From: Acidobacteriaceae bacterium
GTDB lineage: Bacteria > Acidobacteriota > Terriglobia > Terriglobales > Acidobacteriaceae
DNA: 5,697 nt
Direction: 5' to 3'
Assembly (NCBI GenBank): GCA_025462805.1
Contig: JAOAPJ010000256.1
Coordinates: forward strand, 1-5,697
Shown here: positions 1 to 5,300 of the stretch, in pieces
How positions within the stretch are numbered: position 1 is the stretch's first letter
Layout: each line of letters begins with the position of its first letter
Notes under the pieces: generated by a model
Database searches by the model: none
Told to the model about the DNA's origin: nothing
What the model saw: only the letters and a program-made list of their open reading frames with translations
Translations under genes and position numbers: made by a program

Positions 1-16
1 AACACAGCTCGATTGT

Positions 17-568
17 ATGCGCGGGCCGCCGCTGTCATGCCGCTATCATGGCACCGTGTCTGGTACCTCCAAACCCTGGCTCGGCCTCGACGTCGGCACC
101 CGCCGCATCGGCATCGCGCTGTCCAACACCCTCAACATCGCCCAGCCGCTCATGACCCTCGAACGCATCGACCCACGCCGCGATCAGCGATCCATCCTGC
201 GTCTGGCCCGACGCCACGGCTGCGCCGGCATCGTCGTTGGCAACCCACTCCACCTCTCCGGAGACAACAGCCGTCAGACCGAACGCGTCCATCGCTTCGT
301 CGAGCAGCTCCAGTCGCTCATGCTGGAGCAGTCCCAGACGACTGCCCAGGCCGCGGCAACAGACCCCGCTTCCAAACGCGCCATCCTGCCGGTCCACCTC
401 TGGGACGAGCGCCTTTCCACAGCCGAGGCCCACGCCGCACTCGACGCGACCGCCTACAATCCAGCCCAACGTCGCGAAGTTATCGATCAACTAGCCGCCG
501 TGCTCATCCTCCAGGGCTGGCTCGACGCGCAGAGCGGCTCGGTCACCCTCCTGCCACCCGATCCATAG
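17..568 (+). CDS. ruvX: RuvX/YqgF family putative Holliday junction resolvase / pre-16S rRNA nuclease
   Basis: Cytoplasmic nuclease of the RNase H / RuvC-like fold. The family is linked to Holliday junction resolution and, in E. coli, to maturation of the 16S rRNA 5' end. Family motifs occur in order (numbered from the ATG at 17): LGLDVGTRRIGIALS at 22-36 with the first catalytic Asp D25, IVVGNPLHLSG at 72-82, WDERLST at 129-135, and IDQLAAVLIL at 156-165 with a late acidic residue D157. The ORF gives 183 aa, longer than the usual 138-150. About 20 extra residues (roughly 100-122, Gln/Ala/Thr-rich) lie before the DERLST strand, and there is an N-terminal extension. Neither start has a clear Shine-Dalgarno. 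A GTG at 56 (170 aa) begins just before the conserved region and may be the true start. The gene ends about 97 bp before greA. Family call is sure; start is unsure. Confidence 0.93.
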   Translation: MRGPPLSCRYHGTVSGTSKPWLGLDVGTRRIGIALSNTLNIAQPLMTLERIDPRRDQRSILRLARRHGCAGIVVGNPLHLSGDNSRQTERVHRFVEQLQSLMLEQSQTTAQAAATDPASKRAILPVHLWDERLSTAEAHAALDATAYNPAQRREVIDQLAAVLILQGWLDAQSGSVTLLPPDP

Positions 569-584
569 CCGACCGACTCCGTCG

Positions 585-590
585 TATAAT
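585..590 (+). promoter_or_regulatory. Perfect -10 box (TATAAT), candidate greA promoter
   Basis: TATAAT lies 17 bp after the ruvX stop in otherwise GC-rich DNA. The matching -35 position (about 562-567, TCCATA) is poor and there is no extended TG motif. Transcription would begin near 597, giving a leader of about 68 nt to the greA ATG at 665. That is downstream of the in-frame ATG at 593, which argues against the longer greA ORF. Prediction from sequence only. Confidence 0.42.
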
Positions 591-664
591 CGATGTTTGG
601 CGGATACAGGATCCCTGCCGTTCCTTGCGGCTTGTGTTTACCCCGGGCCGTCGCGGATATATTC

Positions 665-1153
665 ATGCCTGAACACATCAAGAAAAAGCTGGAAGAAGAG
701 ATTCGGCACCTGGAACATGAGCTCACCAGCGAGCTGCCCCAGGAGATCAAGAAGGCAGCCGCCCTCGGCGACCTCAGCGAGAATGCCGAATACCACATGG
801 CCAAGCAGCGCCAGGAGTTCGTCAACGCGCGCCTCGGCCAGCTCAAGAAGCGCATGGCCGAGCTCGCCCTGGTCAATCTGTCGAATATCCCCCACGACCG
901 CGTCGCCTTCGGCTCCACCGTCCGCGTCTTTGACAGCACCAAGGATGAGGAGATCGTCTACAAGCTGGTCACCTCAGAAGAGTCCGACGTCAACCATGGC
1001 CTCATCTCGACCACCTCGCCCATCGGACGCTCGCTCATCGGCAAGCAGGTCGGCGATATGGCGACCGTCGTCACACCCAACGGCAAGCGCGAACTCGAAG
1101 TCCTGAAGCTCACCACCATTCACGACGAAGCCGCCGAGGGCGGGGCGAAGTAG
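665..1153 (+). CDS. greA: Transcription elongation factor GreA
   Basis: GreA binds in the secondary channel of RNA polymerase and stimulates cleavage of backtracked RNA, rescuing stalled elongation complexes. The 162-aa product is close to the usual 158 or so. Residues 1-75 form the N-terminal antiparallel coiled coil, with the acidic tip motif GDLSENAEY at 35-43 (D36, E39, E42 near the polymerase active site). Residues 80-155 form the FKBP-like C-terminal domain, with the signature SPIGRSLIGKQVGD at 118-131 and the closing strand ELEVLKL at 143-149. I chose ATG 665 because family members start just before the first helix (MPEHIKKKLEEE). The in-frame ATG at 593 would add 24 non-homologous residues and lies upstream of the expected transcription start. 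Only a weak GGA (655-657) serves as ribosome binding site. The tail (DEAAEGGAK) is a few residues longer than usual. Confidence 0.96.
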   Translation: MPEHIKKKLEEEIRHLEHELTSELPQEIKKAAALGDLSENAEYHMAKQRQEFVNARLGQLKKRMAELALVNLSNIPHDRVAFGSTVRVFDSTKDEEIVYKLVTSEESDVNHGLISTTSPIGRSLIGKQVGDMATVVTPNGKRELEVLKLTTIHDEAAEGGAK

Positions 1154-1170
1154 CAGGAGGGCGAGTCCCG

Positions 1171-1242
1171 GTGATTCCCCAGACAATCCGGATGACCCAC
1201 GCACAGCGCGCGCTTACCATCCCCGGAGGCCAGAACTCTTGA
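1171..1242 (+). CDS. Possible 23-codon ORF overlapping the start of the next gene
   Basis: A GTG at 1171 follows AGGAGG (1155-1160) by 10 nt and opens a 23-codon frame (begins MIPQTIRMTHAQ, ends PGGQNS). Its TGA stop at 1240-1242 overlaps the TTG start of the phosphatidyltransferase at 1239 (TTGA). An internal ATG lies at 1192. The layout fits a translationally coupled leader ORF. No similarity is recognised, and the peptide may simply be a by-product of the intergenic sequence. Confidence 0.25.
   Translation: MIPQTIRMTHAQRALTIPGGQNS
1225..1229 (+). promoter_or_regulatory. Ribosome binding site GGAGG that decides a TTG start
   Basis: GGAGG stands 9 nt before TTG 1239. The frame upstream of 1239 has no ATG, GTG, TTG or CTG back past the greA stop. 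The next in-frame ATG is codon 74, inside the catalytic motif. TTG 1239 is therefore the only sensible start for the phosphatidyltransferase. Confidence 0.62.
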
Positions 1243-2048
1243 CCTGGACCAGCGCCTTTGGCCGCGGTTGCGGCGTCATCCTCCAAGCCATCGTCAATGG
1301 CCTCGCGCTCACCCGTATCTCGCCCAACGTCCTCACCTTTGTCGGGCTGGTCATCAACATCGTCGCCGCCATCTTCTTCGGCTTCGCCAACAGCCATAAC
1401 TACGTCCGCTTCTTCCTCTACGCGGGCCTGGTCATCATCGCCGCCGGCATCTTCGATATGGTCGATGGCCGCGTCGCCCGGCAGACCGATCAGGTCACCG
1501 TCTTCGGCGCCTTCTTTGACTCGGTCATCGATCGCTACTCCGACGTCGTCCTCTTTCTCGGACTGCTGGTCTTCTACGCGCGCGGCAACCGCTTCTTCTA
1601 CGTCGTGCTCACCGCCTTCGTCATGATCACCTCGCTTATGGTCAGCTACACCCGGGCCCGCTCCGAGGCGCTGATCGGATCCTGCAAGGTGGGCTTTATG
1701 GAGCGGCCGGAGCGCGTCGTCCTCATCATCCTCGGCGCCCTCTTCGAGCGCTGGGGCGCCATGGCGCCCGCCCTGTGGGTGCTCGCCGTGCTCTCCACGG
1801 TCACGGTGATCCACCGCATCTCCTACACCTACACCATGGCCAAGACGCTCAAGCTGGACCGCACCGTCCCCGCCTCTACCCGCCACGCGGAGGCCGCCCT
1901 CGAGCCCACCCCCATCCGTCCCTCCAGCCCGGGAGCGGCGAACGCGGCCTCCATGAGCGCCACGGTGCTCAACACCGGCACCCCGCCCTCCATGAGCAGC
2001 AGCGAGCAGAGCAGCGCCCTGTCCGCCTCTCCCCGCCCCCGCGGCTAA
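1239..2048 (+). CDS. CDP-alcohol phosphatidyltransferase (PgsA / phosphatidylinositol-phosphate synthase-like)
   Basis: Integral membrane enzyme that moves a phosphatidyl group from a CDP-lipid to an alcohol in phospholipid synthesis, releasing CMP. The full family signature D-x2-DG-x2-AR-x8-G-x3-D-x3-D is present: D73, D76-G77, A80-R81, G90, D94, D98. The acidic residues bind the metal and D98 is the expected base. Hydrophobic segments at roughly 31-50, 56-72, 103-113, 119-135, 160-169 and 176-192 fit about six membrane helices. VGFMERPER (151-159) resembles a motif I recall from the inositol-phosphate-transferring branch, so the acceptor may be an inositol phosphate rather than glycerol phosphate; this is inference. 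Residues about 207-269 are a Pro/Ser/Ala-rich, probably disordered tail. The start is TTG, supported by GGAGG at 9 nt. It lies 85 bp after greA, probably co-transcribed with it. Confidence 0.9.
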   Translation: MTWTSAFGRGCGVILQAIVNGLALTRISPNVLTFVGLVINIVAAIFFGFANSHNYVRFFLYAGLVIIAAGIFDMVDGRVARQTDQVTVFGAFFDSVIDRYSDVVLFLGLLVFYARGNRFFYVVLTAFVMITSLMVSYTRARSEALIGSCKVGFMERPERVVLIILGALFERWGAMAPALWVLAVLSTVTVIHRISYTYTMAKTLKLDRTVPASTRHAEAALEPTPIRPSSPGAANAASMSATVLNTGTPPSMSSSEQSSALSASPRPRG

Positions 2049-2120
2049 GCCCCGCCAGCCCGAGCCAGCCAGGCGAAGCCTGCCCCGGCCATGACGCGCG
2101 ACCTTGCCCCCGAGCGGTTC

Positions 2121-2143
2121 ACCGGGGATGAGATCCACCCGGT
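2121..2143 (+). terminator. Hairpin after the phosphatidyltransferase gene, weak terminator candidate
   Basis: ACCGGG (2121-2126) pairs perfectly with CCCGGT (2138-2143). Inside it GAT pairs with ATC around a GAG loop, with a CA bulge on the right arm. It lies 72 bp after the stop and is followed by TCTGTAACCTTC, not a clean T-run. It may end the greA-phosphatidyltransferase transcript, but the missing U tract keeps this tentative. Confidence 0.3.
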
Positions 2144-2231
2144 TCTGTAACCTTCAAAACCCCTCGCCGTCCTATCCACAGCGAGACATCCGTGGCGGAG
2201 CCGGCCGCGTACTCACTCGTGAGGTCTACCC

Positions 2232-2915
2232 ATGTCCATAGCCGTTAGCCGCCTCCTGCTTGCCATTGCTTTCGCCGTCTCCCTGAGCGGTTGCAGCGTG
2301 AACGCCGCCACCCATACGCCACTTCCCGCGCCCAACGCCGATGTGGCGCGTGCCGCAGCAGCAGGCCGCCAGACTGCGGTCTTCGCCGGTGGCTGCTTCT
2401 GGGGCACGCAGTCTGTCTTCGAGCACGTCAAAGGAGTAGCCAAGGTCACAGCGGGTTATGCGGGAGGCGCCGCGTCCACCGCCACATACGACCAGGTCTC
2501 GAGCGAAACCACCGGCCACGCCGAATCGATCCAGGTCGTCTACGACCCGGAGCAGCTCACCTACGGCCAGCTGCTCCGTGTCTTCTTCTCCGTCGCGCAC
2601 GATCCCACCCAGCTCAACCGGCAGGGGCCCGACCAGGGCACGTCCTACCGGTCCGCCATCTTCTTCGTCAACGATGAGCAGCGCCGGGTCGCCTCCGGTT
2701 ACATCCAGCAGCTCGATCAGGCGCGCGCCTTCCCACAGAAGATCGTCACCGAGCTGTCGCCGCTCAAAGGCTTCTATCCCGCGGAGGACTACCACCAGGA
2801 CTACGCGCTGCACAACCCGGGTAGCCCTTACATCTTCATCAACGACCGCCCAAAGGTTGCCGCACTCAAAGAGGAGTTCCCGGCCCTCTACGTCGATTAC
2901 CACGGCGGCCAGTAG
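2232..2915 (+). CDS. msrA: Peptide-methionine (S)-S-oxide reductase MsrA, lipoprotein form
   Basis: Reduces methionine-S-sulfoxide in oxidised proteins. ATG 2232 has GAGG 7 nt upstream. The N-terminus is a lipoprotein signal: R7, a hydrophobic stretch 8-19, and lipobox LSGC with C21. Ser at position 22 (no Asp) suggests an outer-membrane or periplasmic-facing lipoprotein, so the enzyme should repair envelope proteins. After a short Ala/Pro linker comes the catalytic domain: GGCFWG (53-58) with nucleophile C55. F56, W57, Y86, E98 (GHAES), D134 and Y139 match E. coli F52, W53, Y82, E94, D129 and Y134. The C-terminal block reads YHQDYALHNPGSPY at 187-200. C55 is the only cysteine in the mature domain apart from the lipidated C21, so the usual C-terminal resolving cysteines are absent. 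Length is 227 aa. No msrB is fused or adjacent within the window. Confidence 0.96.
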   Translation: MSIAVSRLLLAIAFAVSLSGCSVNAATHTPLPAPNADVARAAAAGRQTAVFAGGCFWGTQSVFEHVKGVAKVTAGYAGGAASTATYDQVSSETTGHAESIQVVYDPEQLTYGQLLRVFFSVAHDPTQLNRQGPDQGTSYRSAIFFVNDEQRRVASGYIQQLDQARAFPQKIVTELSPLKGFYPAEDYHQDYALHNPGSPYIFINDRPKVAALKEEFPALYVDYHGGQ

Positions 2916-2928
2916 CACCTCGACAGCG

Positions 2929-3012
2929 ATGACATCTCTATTCAAAATGCTGATCGCTCTCGGGAAAAAGCTGCTCGGCGCGTTCGGCATCGACATCCAC
3001 CCGACGCGGTGA
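2929..3012 (+). CDS. Possible 27-residue amphipathic peptide ORF
   Basis: ATG 2929, 13 bp after the msrA stop, opens 27 codons ending at TGA 3010-3012. The peptide has a short helix-prone stretch, MLIALGKKLLGAFGI (residues 7-21), with Leu/Ile/Phe alternating with Lys and Gly. That resembles a small membrane-active peptide or the tail of a lost gene. No good Shine-Dalgarno is seen; the 13-nt gap could allow coupling to msrA. I recognise no family, and a chance ORF of this size is quite possible. Confidence 0.22.
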   Translation: MTSLFKMLIALGKKLLGAFGIDIHPTR

Positions 3013-3060
3013 ACGATTCGTGCCTGAAGATCAATCCTGTCCAGCAACGCGAGGCGGCAA

Positions 3061-3082
3061 GCGCAGAGCCTGCGGTCTGCGC
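3061..3082 (+). terminator. 7-bp perfect hairpin downstream of msrA
   Basis: GCGCAGA (3061-3067) and TCTGCGC (3076-3082) form a perfect 7-bp stem with an 8-nt loop, about 145 bp after the msrA stop. No T-run follows (ATCGGTCAGCC), so intrinsic termination is uncertain. It could also be an mRNA 3'-end stabiliser. Confidence 0.28.
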
Positions 3083-3279
3083 ATCGGTCAGCCAGGGTAT
3101 CTGCTTGTAGGTCTTTCCATCTCACGACCATTAAATTCCCCAGACTGGAAACCACGCCCAGAATTGCGCGGGCATCTCAGAATGCAATCCGCACCTGTGC
3201 TTCGCGGAGCTTCGTAGCACGGCCCTCATTGTCCCGGCACGGTTGGAAGAGAGGGTTCCGGTGCGGCTGGGGGACTGAA

Positions 3280-4479
3280 ATGATGCACAAGCTTTCTCCA
3301 GCTTTCCTTGTCGCAGTTGTGTGCACGGCGGCAGCGTTGGCCCAGGTCGCTGCTCCCAAGCCATCCACCACAGCAGAAAGCGCTGCCACCAGCGCCGCCA
3401 CAACAACCACCGCCACCTCACCCGTAGCCTGGGTCTACGTTTCCAGCATTCTCGGGACGACCGGCAGTTCAGAGGTATACGGCTATTCCGCCGCTCCCAA
3501 CGGAGCTTTGACCGCTCTTGCTGGCTCGCCTTACGCGGTCGATGCTGGAAAGATGGCGGTGAACGGGAAGTACCTGTTTGGCTCCATGCTCAACAACGTC
3601 GACGTCAACACCTACCTCATCGAGACCGACGGTGCGTTGCGGTATGCGGCCACCACCGACGTGCTGACACCCAATAAGGGGTGCGGCAGTGCAGGACCGC
3701 TGTTCCTCGATCATTCCGGCGCCACCCTGTACAACTTCGACTACTTGGGCGGTAGCTGCGCGAACAACACGTTTGAGGCATACGGAGTGGTCAAGAGCAC
3801 CGGCAACCTGACATTTCTTGGCGATGCCGGTGACAATGTCGAACTAAATGGTGCGTTGACCTTCACCGCCAACAACACTTATGCCTATGGGTCCGACTGC
3901 TATCACTTCAGCCCCGCGATCTATGGCTTCAAGCGGAATAGCAACGGCTCGTTGGCGACGTTGAACATCAACCCTCCCTACCCCAAGGCCACTTCAAGCT
4001 GGTGTCCCTATCTGGCGGCCGCGGATCCAGCAAACCATCTTGCCATCCCCATGTTGCCGCTCTACGGATACGGCAGTACTGGTACCGCCTATCAATTGGC
4101 GGCGTACAGCGTGGATGGTGCCGGGAATCTGACGACAACCAGCACCTCTGCAACCATGCCGAAGGTCGCGGTCGGGTCCGTGACGGTGCTCGGTATGGCT
4201 CCCTCGGGCAAGCTTCTGGCCGTTGGCGGCAGCACCGGCCTGCAGGTCTTCCACTTCAACGGCGCCAGCCCGATCACCCGATATACGGGGCCGCTCACCA
4301 CGAGCTATATCGACGAGGTGCGCTGGGACAACGCGAACCATCTCTACGCGATCAGTCAAAGGGCCAAGAAGCTTTGGGTGTTCACCGTGACGCCTACCGG
4401 TTTTAGCCAGGCCCCGGGCTCACCGCACACCATCAACACTCCACTCGGAGTTATCGTTCAACCGCTGCCGCGCTATTAG
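3280..4479 (+). CDS. Secreted beta-propeller protein, lactonase-like (YncE/Lactonase fold)
   Basis: 399 aa from ATG 3280, with GGGGGA (3269-3274) 5 nt upstream. The N-terminus is a Sec signal peptide (K4, hydrophobic 7-20) with a likely cut after ALA at 19-21. A Thr/Ala/Ser-rich linker (25-47) follows, then a propeller domain from about 48 to the end. Blade-like repeats recur: VYGYSAAPNGALTALAGSPY (66-85), YLIETDGALRY (112-122), AYGVVKSTGNLTFLGD (167-182), IYGFKRNSNGSLATL (214-228), AAYSVDGAGNLT (274-285), LWVFTVTPTGFSQAPGSPH (365-383). The 'G-x-L-T ... GSP' form is typical of the lactonase seven-bladed propeller proteins that are abundant in acidobacteria. That family name does not prove 6-phosphogluconolactonase activity, and secretion argues against a role in the pentose phosphate pathway. 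Four cysteines (135, 160, 207, 242) in the mature protein could form two disulfides. Function unknown; possibly surface binding. Confidence 0.85.
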   Translation: MMHKLSPAFLVAVVCTAAALAQVAAPKPSTTAESAATSAATTTTATSPVAWVYVSSILGTTGSSEVYGYSAAPNGALTALAGSPYAVDAGKMAVNGKYLFGSMLNNVDVNTYLIETDGALRYAATTDVLTPNKGCGSAGPLFLDHSGATLYNFDYLGGSCANNTFEAYGVVKSTGNLTFLGDAGDNVELNGALTFTANNTYAYGSDCYHFSPAIYGFKRNSNGSLATLNINPPYPKATSSWCPYLAAADPANHLAIPMLPLYGYGSTGTAYQLAAYSVDGAGNLTTTSTSATMPKVAVGSVTVLGMAPSGKLLAVGGSTGLQVFHFNGASPITRYTGPLTTSYIDEVRWDNANHLYAISQRAKKLWVFTVTPTGFSQAPGSPHTINTPLGVIVQPLPRY

Positions 4480-4499
4480 GCGCCGGGCATCGAACCCGA

Positions 4500-4551
4500 G
4501 AGCCACTCCCAAAAGCTGCTTCCAAGAGCCGCTCGCTGGAGCCGCTCTTGT
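4500..4551. repeat. Degenerate 13-bp tandem repeat, four units
   Basis: Starting 21 bp after the propeller gene stop, four 13-bp units follow without gaps: GAGCCACTCCCAA (4500-4512), AAGCTGCTTCCAA (4513-4525), GAGCCGCTCGCTG (4526-4538), GAGCCGCTCTTGT (4539-4551). The core GAGCCGCTC is exact in units 3 and 4, has one change in unit 1 and three in unit 2. Because the core is almost its own reverse complement, units 3 and 4 also fold into a hairpin. No trace of coding function is seen. Confidence 0.55.
4523..4550 (+). terminator. Strong hairpin after the propeller gene, probable terminator
   Basis: CAAGAGC-C-GCTC (4523-4534), loop GCTG, GAGC-C-GCTCTTG (4539-4550): an 11-bp stem with one central C-C mismatch, 43 bp after the stop. 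The run after it, TTCCATT, is only loosely T-rich. A termination or 3'-end role fits its position best, though the hairpin may simply result from the tandem repeat. Confidence 0.42.
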
Positions 4552-4634
4552 TCCATTCGGGGATCGAACCGGGCGGCACCGGATCGAGTAATAGGAGCCG
4601 CCATCTGTACGGGAAACATGCATCCTAGAGGACG

Positions 4635-4682
4635 GGAAGGTCTCTCATTACATATCTCACCTTCCTCCCTGCGAGATAGGGA
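4635..4682 (+). promoter_or_regulatory. Two adjacent stem-loops before the DUF1440-like gene
   Basis: GGAAGGT (4635-4641) pairs with ACCTTCC (4659-4665) across a 17-nt AT-rich loop. Directly next to it, TCCCT (4666-4670) pairs with AGGGA (4678-4682) across a 7-nt loop. The second stem would hide AGGGA, the ribosome binding site for a GTG start at 4689, but leaves GAGGG (4685-4689) free for ATG 4698. It could be a leader control element or, as DNA, an operator dyad. Function is inference. Confidence 0.33.
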
Positions 4683-4697
4683 TCGAGGGTGGCCATC

Positions 4698-5300
4698 ATG
4701 TTCAGCAAGGCGAAGGATAACAAGCGCAAGCGCGCCGCCAGAAAACCTGACCGCAGGAAGCCCCAGGTAAGGCGCCGTACCAGGCCGTTGGCCGGACTGG
4801 CGGCCGGCGTGGTCGGCGGTTTGGTCGCCACCTGGGTGCTTGACAACTACCAGCGTGGCGCCGTGGCGGCGGCGCGCAAGGGTGAGAAGGCCGCTGGGCT
4901 GGACCCCCTCCTGAGCAAGCAGCAGGCAGAGCAGCAGAAGGGTCAGGAGCGCGCCCATGGCGAGGTCGCCGAGCGTGTCACCAAGGCCATCTCGGGCTCC
5001 GGGCTGTCGTCCCGCCAGCGTCGCCAGGCCGCGCCGTATGTGCATTACGCCGTAGGCGCTATCGCCGGCGGCATCTACGGCTTCTCGGTGGAGATCGTGC
5101 CCATGGTCCGCACCGGCTACGGCACGGGCTACGCCAGCCTGCTGTTCCTGGGCGGCCCGGATCTGCTGCTCCCCTGGCTCAATCTCGGCCCGGCGCCCCA
5201 GGAGACACCGCCAGCCGTGCAGGCAGGCGGCCTCTCAGCCCACATGGTCTACGGAGCGGCCCTCGAGACCGTGCGCCGCATGCTGCGCTGGTTGTTCTAG
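4698..5300 (+). CDS. DUF1440/YagU-like membrane protein, very basic N-terminus
   Basis: 200 aa from ATG 4698, with GAGGG (4685-4689) 8 nt upstream. An in-frame GTG at 4689, with AGGGA 6 nt before it, would add three residues. Layout: a cytoplasmic-looking N-terminus with 15 Lys/Arg in the first 29 residues; a glycine-rich membrane helix at about 31-48 (PLAGLAAGVVGGLVATWVL); a polar Gln/Glu/Lys helix at about 53-110; a second membrane helix at about 115-134 (VGAIAGGIYGFSVEIVP); a hydrophobic stretch at 146-161 with GGPDLLLPWL; and a last segment with AHMVYGAALETVRR (181-194). The last part resembles the GHLVWFWSIEIIRR region near the C-terminus of E. coli YagU (DUF1440), an inner-membrane protein linked to acid tolerance. 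Family placement rests on remembered similarity and is moderate. The gene stands alone between gaps. Confidence 0.72.
   Translation: MFSKAKDNKRKRAARKPDRRKPQVRRRTRPLAGLAAGVVGGLVATWVLDNYQRGAVAAARKGEKAAGLDPLLSKQQAEQQKGQERAHGEVAERVTKAISGSGLSSRQRRQAAPYVHYAVGAIAGGIYGFSVEIVPMVRTGYGTGYASLLFLGGPDLLLPWLNLGPAPQETPPAVQAGGLSAHMVYGAALETVRRMLRWLF

Larger units (their letters stand above)
2916..3279. other. Gap between msrA and the propeller gene
   Basis: Apart from the possible 27-codon ORF and the hairpin at 3061-3082, little is visible. The most AT-rich patch, TTAAAT at 3131-3136, has TTGTAG (3105-3110) upstream, but the 20-bp spacing is too long for a convincing sigma-70 promoter. The promoter of the propeller gene probably lies somewhere in 3100-3250. 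No tRNA or conserved riboswitch was recognised. Confidence 0.4.

Noticed and set aside
593..664. Upstream ATG at 593 extending greA by 24 residues
   Set aside because: The extension has no GreA similarity and the expected transcription start from TATAAT at 585-590 would fall after this ATG.
13..672. 219-codon + strand frame overlapping ruvX
   Set aside because: Arg/Pro/His-rich product typical of an out-of-frame reading of GC-rich coding sequence; the ruvX frame carries the family motifs.
1110..2138. Minus-strand open frame of 342 codons opposite the phosphatidyltransferase
   Set aside because: It is a shadow of the + strand gene: Gly/Asp/Glu-rich low-complexity product, no domain, no ribosome binding site. 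The + strand frame has the complete catalytic signature.
2226..3155. Minus-strand open frame of 309 codons opposite msrA
   Set aside because: Covers the clear msrA gene exactly out of frame; composition is Val/Asp/Gly-rich as expected from the complement of GC-rich coding DNA.
4480..4500. tRNA T-arm-like sequence on the minus strand (CGGGTTCGATGCCCGG)
   Set aside because: The T-arm is well formed, but no matching acceptor 5' strand, D-arm or anticodon arm is found in the next 80 bases, and the acceptor would overlap the propeller gene stop.
4561..4572. Second GGTTCGATCC-like element on the minus strand
   Set aside because: The flanking bases do not form a 5-bp T-stem and no other tRNA parts are present.
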